Origin: Conus ventricosus
Taxonomy: Eukaryota; Mollusca; Gastropoda; Neogastropoda; Conidae
Length of the DNA stretch: 64,000 bases
Assembly (NCBI GenBank): GCA_018398815.1
Contig: CM031595.1
Coordinates: forward strand, 141,256,614-141,320,613
Direction: 5' to 3'
Shown here: positions 34,801-47,197 of the stretch, one piece after another
Position numbering within the stretch: position 1 is the stretch's first letter
Layout: each line of letters starts with the position of its first letter
Notes under the pieces: model-generated
Told to the model about the DNA's origin: nothing
Databases searched by the model: none
The model's input: the letters and a program-made list of their open reading frames with translations, nothing else
Program-made: the position numbers and the translations under genes

Positions 34801-37800
34801 TCACGAGTTTGTCACGAGGCCTATGACGGTTGACCCATCTAGGGTGGTGGAATTATTCATTTATTTATTGTCGTTGTTGTTGTCGTGTATCCATCCCTTA
34901 ATGTGGCTTGTGGTGTGTTTGCACCTTTATGTCATTCAGCTCAGGTTAGGTTTACTTTCTCTCTCTCTCTCTCTCTCTCTAATTCCACTGCCCGTGCAAT
35001 TCATCCTGCAGGTTCACGGGTGGCTGGTACCTTTTCTCTCGAACTGGCTGTCTCTGTCGGCCTCTCACCTGTCTTTTTTACCTGCCGCACGTGCAGCATT
35101 CCTCTTGGCTTGAGGTATTCTCACTCTGTGACGTAGCGTGGCATGTTGGCTGCCATCGCTTAGGCAGGTTTTCTCTTCACTCGAGCGAAGATGTCCCTGG
35201 GAGCGCCCGCTCCGGTTCTGGTTCTCTACCACTTCGTCGAAGGTACGGTCGGTACCTTCATTCCTACAGTCGGCCTGTAGGGGAGGGACATCACATCACG
35301 TCATCTCTTTTTCCGCATCTGCTCTGCTGGTCCTCTCGACTGGACAGAGGGCAGAGAGTCGCTTGAACCCGCCACTTTTGGGTCACCCACGGGTAGCTGG
35401 TAAGCATCAGTTTCGTGGTTTGTTGGTTTGTTTTTGTTGTTAGCCGGCTGTCACGGTCGCTAAGCGGACGGCCCTACCACCCCTACCCACGCCTATTACA
35501 CACTAGATCAGACAACACAGCACACTAACACAGCTTTACAATCATGCACACTTCTTTATTTCACACACACACTATGGCGCCACCACTCGCGTCCATCCAC
35601 ACCCACACACCGGTATCCCACTTCTTCCCTGACCCACACTACCATGCTACGATCCTGAGAACCCTAACCTATGCTAAAGCACCAGTTGCGGTATATCACT
35701 GCGACCTAGGGACGCAGAGATAGCCCGCACACGTGGTGGCTAACTACTGGGGACAAGGACAAACCCAAGGGACTCTAATATCTAAACTACTACCACCCAC
35801 ACCTCTTCCCAGGACCCACCCTTCTCTTTTGACCCGGGACCACTACCGCACTGGTCACTGCGTCCCTAAGGGAGGCAACAACAAGTACCCTACCTGTGCT
35901 GGCCACTACGTCCCAAAAGGAGGCAGTAGCTAACACCCCTTAACCCTACTTCCTAACACTACACCCTTCCTACTACACCTATGGGACAACCCATCCCGGC
36001 CCGGAGAGCTCCAGTCCTCGGCGCTGTACTTGGCCCCTCACAGGCTGACACCTCCCTGGAAGACTCTGCACCCTGGCGCTGACCGTGGCTTCCCCGCGGG
36101 CCGACCTCTCCCCGAAGACTCCACACCCGGCGCTGACCGTGGCCTCCCCGAGGGCCGACCTCCTCCCCGAAGACTCCTCACCCCGCGCCGACCGTGGCTT
36201 CCCTGCAGTCTGATTCCTCTCCCACGCTGGGCACGACACCCAACGTACACCAGACGCCCTCTCGACGAGTCCGGGGCTCGAAGGACTCCTCCTCCTCTGA
36301 AGGCCCCGCCAGACTCTGAGGGTGAGGGAAGGTCTGGTGCAGCGCCCTCTCTCAGGACGCCTGAACAGGAAGAGCAACAGGTGGCTGGAGAACTCCCGGA
36401 AGAAACCCCGGTAGCAGGAGGAGAGCTGCCTCACAGACGGCCGACGCCTGGATGGTCTCCCTCTCCCGGGAAAGCAGCAGGCAACGGGAAACCACCGCTC
36501 ACCTGCCGGCACGCGGCAGCAGACTGCGGTGATCTGGCCCAGCCTCAGGACGGAAACAGGATACCTGCTGACACAACTGTAGGCCACTACTGTAATGTTG
36601 CTACTACCCGAGTCATCAAGGCCCATAAGCTACCTGGTAAAGCTTTAACTCTCCATCTCCCTTGCCTACTTCCCACTCGGGAATGAGAGTGACCACTTGC
36701 ATTTCGAATACACCCCCCATAAACCCGTTACTTTGGGTTATCAGATCCATTCCCTGCCAACCTTTACAACCGCAGTAAAGCAATATTCTCTCTGAGCCAA
36801 TCTGCGCTATTATATATGAAATTATGACACTCACACAATTCTCGGAGAAATAATCCCAATCTAAGCAATCCAACACGGACTCCATGGGCCCCCTTAGAAA
36901 ATACTAAATAAACTAGGAAATGGCAATTTCACAAGGAAACGTTTCCACCTTGTAATCAATAGTAATACACATCTCAAAAAACAACAACAACAACAAAAGA
37001 ACAAAAAAAAAACTTATCAATTTTTAACGGTTCACAGTCCTAGCATATTCATACAAGAGAATCGGCTCGCAGCCACAATCCTTCACATTCTCATCCCCCT
37101 TTGCACTGTCAATTACAATCATATATCAACACATGATTTGTTCGCCAAAATTTCCATCCAGCACCCCACTCTCATGTCATCCCTTGTCAGATAACCCAGT
37201 GGTTAATCCTTGTTATGCCAACACAACCATACTTCATACAATATTACATGCTGCACATCCTCCGTTTTTATCCTATCAACTGCTGAGCTACCCGCCTTAA
37301 ACTTTACCATACCCTTCTTTCCGACTACTAAAATTCTTCTTCTTCTTCTGCGTTCGATTGAAGCTGGATGCGTCAGACTTGTAACCCGGCCGCCATGATG
37401 AAGCCCGCGGTCTTCTCCAGGTCAGAACGGCTCCCCAAAGCTGCTCCTGTAACTCCGCTCCCCCCGGCCAGGTTTTGTGTCGTAGAGCTGCGTGACTAGG
37501 ACAGCGCAGTAGGACATGTTCAGGGGTCTGGGGTCCAGTGCCGCATGGACACTGGTCAGTGTAGGTGATGGACTAAAATTCATAATGGGACTGTCTCCCT
37601 GCAACCTAAGATATCTTTCTCCAACCCTATTCTGTCACAAACACGTACATCCCTGCATGTGTGACGACTGTCACTTGCTTTACAAAACTTCTAACCATAT
37701 GGACTCACTGTCCTGTACCAAATACGTACGTCACAGATACAGTCTGCACGCGCACGACACCCGCGTCGAGAACCAAGACTCGTAACGAAAGTGAAAAGAC

Positions 37801-40800
37801 ACCAATATAAATTGAATAGTCACAACCGTACTCCAGTATAAACCACTCGACTACCAATTAGCCTTGGCCCTACTGTACAGTTACCCGATCCCAATGCTGT
37901 GCAGGTTACTCCGAAATCGTTAATCAATTTCAACGAACTATTACTATTTACAACTGAAAATGAGCACAATCCCTTTACGATTCACGCAGACACATCTGCA
38001 CCTGACTCATACTATGATCCTCAACAAAATGCAACCTCGTATTCCCTCTGACATAACATGAAATAATCACAACCAATATCTACATCACCGTCCATCAACG
38101 GTTATTATCGAACCACATTGTCTAGCCAAACTGTCACATGACAATCGAACTCAGGAACCACTATGTACACTACTTACAGAATATACAGAAAAGAGGTAAC
38201 ACAAACCGGCTGACAAGTTCCAATCACAGAACCAAGACGACATCATACCAGACAACCAGTATACGCAACACACATAATACAACTAAACATAACATGACCA
38301 CTACAGTACAACTCGCCATAATACAAGACAACATGACGAACAACACCACCATGAACCTAACAAATCACCAACCTGGACAGACAGACGTTCAACCACACCA
38401 GTTCTGCAACTGGCTGAAGTGGCTGCCAACAGAGACGACACAGAACCCTGCACAGGCCAAGGGCACACCAGACCCGACGAGGACCTGGCACTAACTATGA
38501 CTCGAAGTCACTCAGCTCGACTAACGGCGCTGCCGCCGCAACTACAAGGCGCGTCCACTCCGACGAACACCAGGGACCGAAGTGAAGCTACCCAACGCAT
38601 TCCGCCCTGGTCGGACTCAAGCGAACTCTACTCACAACATAAAACAGCGATTGGTCAGAGCAGCGTATCCCTCCGCAGAGCTGACACGCCGGACCAACGA
38701 CTAGTTGTTGCTCGTGCAACAACACGACAATTTACCACAACAACTCACAGACTTGACAACACCAACAACAGCCGATATCCTGCCCCGCCTTCTCTGGTGT
38801 AGAACCCAAGTAACAAAAGGGTAACAATCGGGAATGAAACCAACCTCCCGCTTCCATCCCTTCAACAAGTCAAGATTGGAACTCAAGAATATTGTGTATC
38901 TTATTTCCCCAGCACCCTACCTAGCCTAACCTTCCACCTTAACCAAAACCCCAATCGTACACACGCACACTTGCACACACACATATACACATATGCACAC
39001 GCGCACACGCTCTCTATTTCTGAACTACCATTACTCCAAACACATGAACGGCTGGTTTACTACTGCCGATCGGTGACACCGGCTAATTCTTCTCTTTTGC
39101 GCAATTTCTTTTGGGTTTTCAAAATTATAAAAGAAATATTGTTTGAGACCATTTTTTTTTGTTAATTCAATCTTTAACCTGGCCAGTCAAAATTATATCC
39201 AAAAGTCTTTCTCCTTTTTATGCATCTGGTGATGCGGTAGTCGGTGGGGATGGGGAGAACCTGGTGATTCAGGGTTGGAACTTGCTTGGTCTCGCTCGTC
39301 CTCCCCTGTCACAATCGCCGGTCTCTTATTCTTCGGCCACCGTCTGTTTGTGTTTGCAAGGGGAACGAGTGTTTTGTGTTTGCGAGCGTGCGTACGCGTG
39401 ATTAGTCGTATGGATGCGTGATTGGAGAATTGTTATTTTTGAAATGTTACTATAAAATGTGAGGATAATCGTGCCATTGAATTATTATTTGCAAATATGG
39501 AGGCAGTTATAAAGCAATGGTTGCCGTATTAGTTCAGTTCCTAAGAAAGGAAAATGTTGAACGTGAGTGAGGGAAGGATGAAGATATAATTGCTGTTCGT
39601 TTGTTTAGCCTGTTAATGTAATCTCTTACCTGCTTCGTGTGAGGAGACCTTTAGCGAACATTCCTCATTTGGTTTGTTTACTGTGTTATGCTCAGGTCTG
39701 TGTTGAGCTGGTGTTACTAATGTATTCAGCAAACACCTCCCCTCGCCCACCATGCGAGTGGCTGTTAGGATTAAGCAGCAAATTTCAGACCGTACTGACT
39801 GCGGGGTTCCAGTACCCTTTCTTCTTTCCTTCCAGTTCCTTCCGTGTTCTCTCCTCCCGGGGGTTTCACCCGAAGCTTGCGCTGTTGGGGCCGCGCAGTG
39901 TGAGGAGCGCGTGGACTTCGCTGGATGGTCCTAACCCCTGTCCGGGACCTTCAGCGACAACGCCTCTTCCCTTGGGACGCGTTCTCCACTGTCCTCGGAC
40001 TTCCTACAGCCCATGTCACCAGTGTGGTTCGCTCTGTGTCGTGCAATTTGGGTGTGTGTGAGTGTCGGGGGTGTCGGCATTGAAAGACTCTGTTCGGGAA
40101 CAGACCCAGTTTGGGGCACCTGAGTCGACACGGTTCTCTCAGAGGACTTTGGAGAGACAGAGGTGTGGGGAACCACATGAAGCACGGAAAGGAATATGCG
40201 TTGGAAATGATTATTTATGATTATGGTTATGTTGTGTGCGGTGAAATGCTTGTTTGTGACTATGTGTGTGTTGAAATGCTTAATTGTGATTGTGCGTGTT
40301 GTGTGTGTTGGAATGCTTATTTGTGACTATGTGTGTGTTGGTGTGAATAAATGGTGTATTGTATTGTAATCTTTCTTGTGTGGTCTCTTGCGAGGCGTGC
40401 GAGGTCAGTCACTCCCTTCACTCCCATCTAGACCGATCCTGTCAGGGCAGACCTCCAGAGGTCGGTCGTGACATGCATGCTTGTGTATGTGCATATTTAC
40501 TTTAATATGATTTTGCTGATGTGTCCGAGTGTGTGTATTCTACACATCTTCTTGAAATATACATGCGTGTCATGTCTTTAACTTGCTTGGCCGTGTTCTC
40601 ACCCAACTCGTTACTGATAAAAGTGACATACAGTTTGATTCCTGCATTACCTGGTGCCATCATGATTCATCTCTGTCTTCCTTGGTTTGTGTGTGTATGT
40701 GTGTCATAACTGTTTATCCATATGACTTCCTTATTTGTACACCTGTGGTGAAAATACAATGAACACAACAAACCTGGAGACGAAATTTTCAGGCGGTAAT

Positions 40801-41918
40801 TGCACTTGCAGTGTCTAGCCATTGTGTTAGTGTGCTCTGACCAGAGTGACAATCCTCGCCAACTCTCACATGCGAATTCGTATCTAGCTGCTTCTGTGTC
40901 TTAAACTACAAACTGATATGTGGGAAGAAAGCAGGAACTACAAGCTCTGAAATATTTGAAAAAAAAGATTGAAAGAAATTTCTATCAGCAGAAACCATTT
41001 TTACAGTAGGTCTGGTGTCCCTCTATGTCTGCCGTGTGATAGTAGACGAAAATTAACCTCCCCTACTTCCCTGTTACGCAATGGTAGATGAAAACAACCC
41101 TTCCTGCTCCCCTTCCTACTTTTACACAAATTTGGAAGATGTGTGCAGACACTTTGTAAAACATACTCACTTTAGTTGAAAGAGCACTGATAGCAATTTG
41201 AAGATGAAAGCTCTGGTGCATGTGCATCTTTTTTTTGCTTTCTGGTAACAGACGCACCATAATACTGCATTATGTGCAGATTTGATAGGATTTTTATCAT
41301 GTGACCAAAACCCGAGATCACATTACAGCTTTCTGCATTTATGGAACAAATTATGTATACACCAGTCCATTTGTGCAATAATTTAGTTGTCTCTTTTTAG
41401 TGGACACATGTGTTTTGTGGAAGATTTTGTATTATTTGATGCCTTGATAATGTTGCATTTTTAAACTGCTTTTGAAATTAGTTCTTTTTACATGCAGATT
41501 GGATGATAATTTTTTTTTCTTTGGCAAGCTTTTGCGATTCTCTGGATCTTTTCTGCTCACAATAATTGACATCTTTAGACTTAGAAGCAAGCCATGATTG
41601 GAATTGCAGTCAATTTTTTTGTTTTCAGATAAGAAAAGAGAAATTCATTCTCAGAGAAAGGCAAGTGAAATGCGTGTTATCAAATGCCAAGAAGTCTGTG
41701 TGTCATTGAATAAAGGCATGAGTATTAAACTGTAGTTGTCATTTTACGTATGTGGGTGTTCCCAGGTTGCCGATTCATTGGAGTTGCGAGTACCAGTGGG
41801 CCGAGAACGGGACATACGTGTTGTGATATTCGGAACAATTGTTGTCACAGTGCTGGGTGCCACTTTCCTGCTCTACACCATTGCCCTCTGGGACCATCAT
41901 AAGGTCAAGGTCAAGTGA
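31803..41918 (+). CDS. PIGX: PIGX, copy B, exons 3-5 only
   Basis: Exons 31,803-32,037, 34,679-34,755 and 41,766-41,918 have the same lengths, phases and splice sites as copy A, and no frame break. Exons 1 and 2 would lie in or beyond the N gap. One visible amino-acid difference is Phe-Ser-Ser-Ala here against Tyr-Ser-Ser-Val in copy A exon 3. Intron 4 is enlarged by nested TG...CA elements. Confidence 0.88.
32140..34330. repeat. Minisatellite arrays of PIGX intron 3, copy B (short allele)
   Basis: The same three unit types in the same order as copy A: 67 bp (about 32,180-32,400), 26 bp (about 32,440-33,370) and 66 bp (about 33,820-34,180), with fewer units in each. Confidence 0.92.
36060..36215. 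repeat. ~55-bp GC-rich tandem repeat, three units
   Basis: The motif GCGCTGACCGTGGC (third unit GCGCCGACC) recurs at about 36,076, 36,130 and 36,185, with CCCCGAAGACTCC between. Confidence 0.8.
37327..37581 (-). mobile_element. 5'-truncated LINE fragment with 10-bp target-site duplication
   Basis: The insert 37,337-37,571 lies between two copies of ACTAAAATTC. On the minus strand it encodes the C-terminal region of a non-LTR retrotransposon polyprotein (DQCPCGTGPQTPEHVL, then CPSHAALRHKTWP) and ends in an AAGAAG tail. It is nested inside the inner TG...CA element, making three layers at this site. Confidence 0.8.
37600..39078. other. Rest of the inner element, no gene recognised
   Basis: AC-rich sequence with Thr/Asn-rich open frames of low complexity and a CA-rich stretch near 38,958-39,010. 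Nothing I can assign. Confidence 0.5.
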
Positions 41919-42144
41919 CGAGAGTTGATGAGTGTGTCATAAAGGTTTGCAGTCATTGTGAAGTTGGTGTAAAAAATTCATTTCAGATATATGAACATAC
42001 ATTTTGCATAATGTAAAAAATATAGGTAATGTGGAGATGATGGTTAGAGGATATCATCAAGCAGCTGCAGCAACAGTTCTGTTTTCCATTGTTATTAAAT
42101 GTTTACCCAGTTGAATGCACCACCGGTGATGCAGTGGTGTTTTT
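41919..42144 (+). other. PIGX 3'UTR, copy B, up to the DIRS insertion
   Basis: Matches 12,974-13,200. A possible poly(A) signal, ATTAAA, is at 42,094-42,099, and the DIRS element begins 46 bases further on. Insertion may leave the normal PIGX message end intact or may alter it. Confidence 0.5.
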
Positions 42145-42160
42145 GGCGTCATATACTGTA

Positions 42161-42309
42161 CCATGTCAGACCATAGCATTCAACGGCAGTTAGCCAGCTC
42201 TGTCAGGCCGAATTTTATCCGTGGCCAATGCAGTCATAAAACAGTCACGTGACGTCACCCCACTTCCGCCTCCGGAAGAAGCCGGTGTCAACTTCTTCTA
42301 CCTCATTCA
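42161..42309 (+). repeat. DIRS left inverted terminal repeat
   Basis: 149 bp, from CCATGTCAGACCATAGC to CCTCATTCA, almost perfectly complementary to 50,813-50,961. It includes CACGTGACGTCACC, which contains E-box and CRE-like motifs and could have promoter function. Confidence 0.92.
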
Positions 42310-43732
42310 CCTTCGGTCTGCCGTCAAAGCAAGATAAGTCTTGTGCTCTGTCTCGCCTACACTTGCCTTTGTGTTAAGATTGCTGGTGTCTTTGTTTCTA
42401 TACTTGATTCAGTTGTGCCTTGCGCTAAACCCTGAGTATTCTTGCCGCGTGAGGCTCTTGGTGGGAGTGTAATTAGTGGAAATTTACCACTTTTACCCAC
42501 TCTCTCGCGACTTAGCGTTCACGATCGTCGGTTCGTTCGATCGTCGCTACACTTGTGCGTGTTTTATCATCGCCACGTGGTTCACTTCTATCAAATTGTC
42601 GGATTCCCCCCTACCCCGTCTCGGGTTTTACGGTCGCATCCTACTGTCGCATTCCTCCTCCTTTGTCGGGCTACACGCTCCTGGTTATCCCGCGATTTAC
42701 TCGCCGGTCGTCCTTTGTTCTTCCGCGACTTCCTCGCCGGTCGGCGGCGGCCATCTTTTTTTTCTCGCTGGTCGTGTTTCCCCAACATATTCCTAGCCTC
42801 GGGTTCATCACCCATTTGACGCAAGACTCCTCATTAAGGTATAGTGCGCAAGAAAGACCATTATCCATCTCACTTAGAACGTGGTTCTGTAAGTGTGCGT
42901 GATTTTCACGATCGGTGGCGTGTACGGGTACTTCGAGATTTCGGTCGATCTCTCGAGGACTTGCACGACACCACACGGGCGATCGAGATTAATTACCTTC
43001 TCGATCTACCACCTTGTCTCCTCTTTGCGGTCGTGTGTTCCGGGTTTGCTCTGCCACCTGTGCCCAACATGGTGAAGGACACTGCCGGGTCGAGCCACTC
43101 CACTGCTCGGAGTTCGCTCAGTTTCCCGGAGAACCGGCGGGTCGATTCCGTCTCCGAGCAATCCGTTCACATGGATGAACGTACGGTTCGGGTAGATAGA
43201 GACGACTGCTCCGCGGAGGGGACGTGTGACATTTCCTCTTCTACCCGACCGACGGACGCACGATCGCGGCGTCCGAAGGCGGATGGGCAAGCGTCCACCA
43301 TTGCTAAATGCCTTTCTTTTGACCTGCCAGGAAAGAAAGGAATATCCAAGAAGTCTAAGGGCAAGGCGCCCCTCAGGGGGCCCTCCGGAGCTAAGAATAG
43401 CCGACGGACTTCGCCCTCACCCCCCTCCTCTCCATCGGCCAGCTTGCCCTCTCGCCCCCGGACGCGCTCGGAGACCTCTCTCTATCATGCTGAGTCGCGC
43501 GACCCTCGGTCCCAGGGGAATCATGCAGAGCCGCGGACCAGCACGGGTGACGGGTCTGGTATGGAATCACCATCCGTCACTCGCCTTGGTGAGTCACATG
43601 TCCCTTTTTTCCCCCGAAATCGACACGTGTACTCACAGAGCTCTGCCCCACCGGGCACAGGTGCAGCCAACACCTGAGCCCAAGGAGCGCTTAGACTCCG
43701 GATGCAGTGTTATGGTCACCCCGACGCACGAC

Positions 43733-45257
43733 CTCGGTGGCAGACCTGTTTACCCCCCTATTCACTTGCTCAGTAGATTGGACCTCCCAAGTCAGTAGAT
43801 TTGCATGTCAAGTCAGTAGATTTTTCGCGGCGTTTTTTCTTCGCGGCATTTCTTCTTAGGCAAAGAGTACAATATCAACTCATAGCAGTATTTAATTGAG
43901 AGTATATATGACAGCTTTAAAAAGTAAGCTAAAATGTTATTAAAGCAAACAAAGAAAGAAAAACAACAAAAACTCGAGTGCGACCCCTTGTTGCCAAATT
44001 TGCTCCAGGGGCCAACAGTCTTGAGTTGCACTGTTTTATGTTTTATGTTATTTTATTTTACTTTTTAACATGCGCGCTGGTGACCTACTCGTTTTTGAGT
44101 GAACCAGTATTTTAGGAAGAAGAAGAAGAAGAAATAGCCCATACTCTCATACTTGCAGAACTTAGGTCATTGGTGTAGGAGGTGGGGATAGGAGGAAAAA
44201 CCACAGTGCTTGAATGCCATCTCACTTTGAAGTAGGGGGGTGGGGTAGGAGGAAAAACCACAGTCCTTGAATGCCATCTCACTTTGAAGTAGGGGGGTGG
44301 GGTAGGAGGAAAAACCACAGTCCTTGAATGTCATCTCACTTTGAAGTAGGGGGTGGGGATAGGAAGAAAATACAGAACTTGGGTATTTACTATTATCTCA
44401 CTCTGAAGAAGGGGTAGGTGGGAGGGAGGTGGTGGAGATGGGGGACAGACATGACTGAAAGGATCTCACTGCTTCAGGCTGCTGGCATAAGCAGACTTCA
44501 GCTTCTTCAGAGAGAAGTTGCATTCAGCGATCACGCCACACAACGTTGCCTCGGAACGAGTGATCTGGAGTTCCAGCATGTTTTTTTTTTCCTCTTCCGC
44601 AGGTGAAGCGGCCATAAAAAACTGAGTTAATCCGTCCACCATCGCTGCTTGAGGCGTTCGACTTGTGGTTCTCAGTCTGGATGTGGCGTTTTATGTCGTG
44701 CTGTCCGCCGTGCCCAATTCCGAAGTGAACATTGCACTTTCGGCAAAACGCAAAATCTTCGCCTTTGGTGATGCCACTAATCCCGGAAAATCTTTCGAGT
44801 ACGATGGTTTGAATCGTTGTAAATATTTCTTCTTTTTCGCCGATGATTTTCCACTTCCATGGCTATCTTCACGCCTAGTAGTGTCATCTTCACTGTCCGT
44901 TTCATGGAGCTTCGCTTCTTTCGCCGCCATCTTGAATGCAGATACTTTTCGCGCCTTTCGCACTAAAGAGTGACAAGCATCTTTGTACTGTACGCTAGGC
45001 AGCATGTGTGCTGCCGGCGTGATGCTAACCTATCTATGCGTCGCTTAGGCCTAGGCCTAGTGCCGTAGCGCGAGCGGACCTCGGGTTTCTTTCGAAAGTG
45101 CCTTGTTTCAAACTGCCGAGTGCGTAGACGGCGCAAACCGGGGAGAAAACCAAATCGGACATCGGGAGATCGAGCTATGACCGGGAGACCCGGATGTGAC
45201 CTACGAAAAACGGAGAATCTCCCGGCGAAAACGGAAGTAAACAGGTCTGCTCGGTGG
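43733..45257 (-). mobile_element. hAT-like non-autonomous element nested in DIRS copy (ii)
   Basis: The element 43,741-45,249 (1,509 bp) has perfect 13-bp inverted repeats CAGACCTGTTTAC and a perfect 8-bp duplication CTCGGTGG. DIRS copy (i) has the empty site. CAG-type ends and an 8-bp duplication are typical of hAT. A minus-strand segment at about 44,640-44,900 reads like a transposase N-terminal zinc finger: FAFCRKC, then HDIKRHIQTENH, giving a C-x2-C...H-x5-H spacing. A one-base frame change sits just before it. The catalytic part is absent. Confidence 0.88.
44170..44365. repeat. ~58-bp minisatellite inside the hAT-like element
   Basis: Three to four units containing GAGGAAAAACCACAGT and CTCACTTTGAAGTAGGGG. 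Confidence 0.85.
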
Positions 45258-46333
45258 TGTCCATAATTCTGGGCGTGCGGTCACATCGCGCCATCAGCGC
45301 GGTCGTGGGTTCGCACAAGGACGGTCGACCCACCCCAATCGACCATCACCTTCTCCCCTAGGGGTATCGGACGTTGGGGATCAGACCTTTTCGGGTCCCC
45401 GTTTGGGCAACGTCCACGGTCCCGCTCCTCCGGGGGAGGATCTACCACCGGACCGCGGGTAACCTGACCTATCCCAGGGGGTGGGCACGGGACCGCATCC
45501 TGACCAATCCGCACGTTCGCGGTTGGAGGCTCGGCTTCCGCATCCTCCTCCGTACCAGACCGGCCCTCACAGGCCCCCACCAAGGACGTGCAAGGTGCAG
45601 TGCACGGACCTGTGCGGGGACGACAGGCCACTGCCTCTCGTTACCCCCACAATGGTGGCTCAGGTTACCCGGGTCCCCGGGGGAACTTCTGCCGACACCC
45701 AAGGGCCGCCACAGCCCGTTTTCCTCCCCGGGGACCGGTGGCTCTATGCCCCCGAGAGAGACCAGTGGCTAAACGCCAACACCCAGCATGACCAACTGTA
45801 TGGTCGCATGTGGCACCCGGCCACGCTTGCCTGGTCGACCTTGGTCCCCCTTCTCGGGCGCTGTCCGATCGGCGGGATGAGGTCCCGTCCGCCGAGGGGT
45901 GCTCCGAACCCTGCCAGGACCTGTACCTCCCTGAGGCGGACGATGAGGACCTAGCCTCCACCTCATTGTATGATGTCCGCACGGTGGAACAGTGGCGCCC
46001 AGACCTCGTTAGGAGGGAGGCCGCACCCGCCGACGAAGTCCTCTCCCTCTTCCCTCTTCCCCGGGGCCCCCCCCCCGGCCCAGCGGTCCAAACCAAGGAT
46101 CGTCGCCCCCCCAGTCACTCACCTCAATCTGGAAGGACCGGCTACTCGCGCCATGGGTGCGCAGGCCGTCCCCCCTCCAGGACAGGGACCCCTCTCAGCA
46201 CCTAATGCAGCCCAAGTCGGTACCCTCCTCGGGGACCGCAAGAACCCCCTCGGTCGCCTCCCTGTTCACCGACAACCCGGTGACCAGGGAGATGGGCCTT
46301 TCACAATCGGACCGTCGGTTGATCCCACACCTG

Positions 46334-46353
46334 CCCCCCCCCCCCCCCCCCCC
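46334..46353. repeat. Poly-C run in DIRS ORF1
   Basis: 20 C within a Pro-rich stretch of the gag-like frame. Confidence 0.9.
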
Positions 46354-47197
46354 ACGTCGGGCACCATCTCCTTTAAGAATTTAAAGGAATGGGACCGAAC
46401 AGCCAGGATGGGCATCCTCCACACCACGGCGGGACATACCTACTTAGGTATGCTCCTACAGCAACTGAGGCTCTATGACCGAGGACGACGGTGCCGCCCC
46501 TGGGCCTTCGACCTGGACTCCGAGGCGTACCAGGAAATGATTCTCGCTTGTTTAGAGACCCTTTTATGCGACACCTGGTCAACAGGATTTCGCATCATCT
46601 TTCGGCTGCGGCAGACAGCGCAGCTAGGAGCCACTTCAACTGTTTGTTGGTGGCCAGAGATGCCGTGCTGGCACGGACCTCTCTCTCCCCTGCGCTTAAG
46701 GCAGCCCTGCGGTGTGTCCCGGGTCAGGACCAGTCGCTGTTCGGCGAATACTCGACTGACGTGATAACACAAGCAGTCGAGGAACGCAAGCAGGCAGCAT
46801 CCTTGCGCCCAGGCCACTGCCGCGCCCTGCTAGACCCCCCCTTCGTCCTTCCCCAGGCCCAAACCCTACCCCAGGCAATCGCCTTTCCACACCGCACGGC
46901 CCGCCAAGCGTCCCATCTTCCCCCCAGGCCCAAACCGAAATCACAGCTGCAAAATTTTCGGTTCGCCAACAGTCACGCCCCCGGAGCTGACTGGGGCCAC
47001 AACCCAAGGGAGACTTAGATCGGGCGGCACCCCCACACGCCCGTTCGCCCTCTCCCCAGCCCACGTCCCCGCCCCCCCTGGCGGCAGCCTCTCCCGGCAC
47101 GCCCACCGGTGGAGACGTATGGGCCTCAGCCCCTGGGTAGTGGCGGTGCTACGGGAGGGGTAATCGTCTTCCTTGGATCCACGAGCGACCCCCCCTC

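Larger units (their letters stand above)
35444..39083 (-). mobile_element. Probable solo LTR (inner, 3.63 kb) nested in the outer element
   Basis: The element spans 35,449-39,078, with termini TGTCACGG and CGGTGACA and a 5-bp duplication CCGGC (35,444-35,448 and 39,079-39,083). The minus strand carries AATAAAGAAG about 110 bases from the 35,449 end, so it would read right to left. Its termini resemble those of the outer element, suggesting related families. It contains a ~55-bp tandem repeat and a LINE fragment. Long GC-rich open frames at about 35,979-36,686 on both strands look like composition effects. Confidence 0.65.
34794..40478 (+). mobile_element. Probable solo LTR (outer, ~2.0 kb), split by a nested element; copy B only
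   Basis: The element spans 34,799-40,473. It starts TGTCACGA and ends TCGTGACA, a perfect 8-bp inverted terminus of the TG...CA type, and is flanked by a 5-bp duplication TGCAT (34,794-34,798 and 40,474-40,478). Copy A has TGCAT once, uninterrupted. Without the nested element it is about 2,040 bp. AATAAA near 40,346, about 125 bases from the right end, suits a plus-strand LTR. No reverse transcriptase frame is seen. A non-LTR origin of the termini is possible. Confidence 0.7.
43069..46820 (+). pseudogene. DIRS ORF1 (gag-like), interrupted by a hAT-like insertion
   Basis: Begins at an ATG in good context (AACATGG) and stays open to 43,677, giving a Ser/Pro/Arg-rich N-terminal part. The remaining parts are in other frames after the insertion: an acidic middle (LPEADDEDLAST near 45,930), then the conserved C-terminal part with EWDRTARMG, HTYLGMLLQQLRLYD and RDPFMRHLVNRISHHL near 46,385-46,620. 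Similar segments precede RT in animal DIRS elements. At least three frame changes, plus a 20-base C run at 46,334-46,353. Confidence 0.7.

Noticed and set aside
35979..36686. Overlapping ~215-codon open frames on both strands
   Set aside because: GC-rich, tandem-repeat-containing DNA within a probable LTR. No recognisable domain, and both strands are open.
38138..38802. Thr/Asn-rich open frames of about 120 codons
   Set aside because: Low-complexity AC-rich DNA inside the inner TG...CA element; no domain and no context for a gene.
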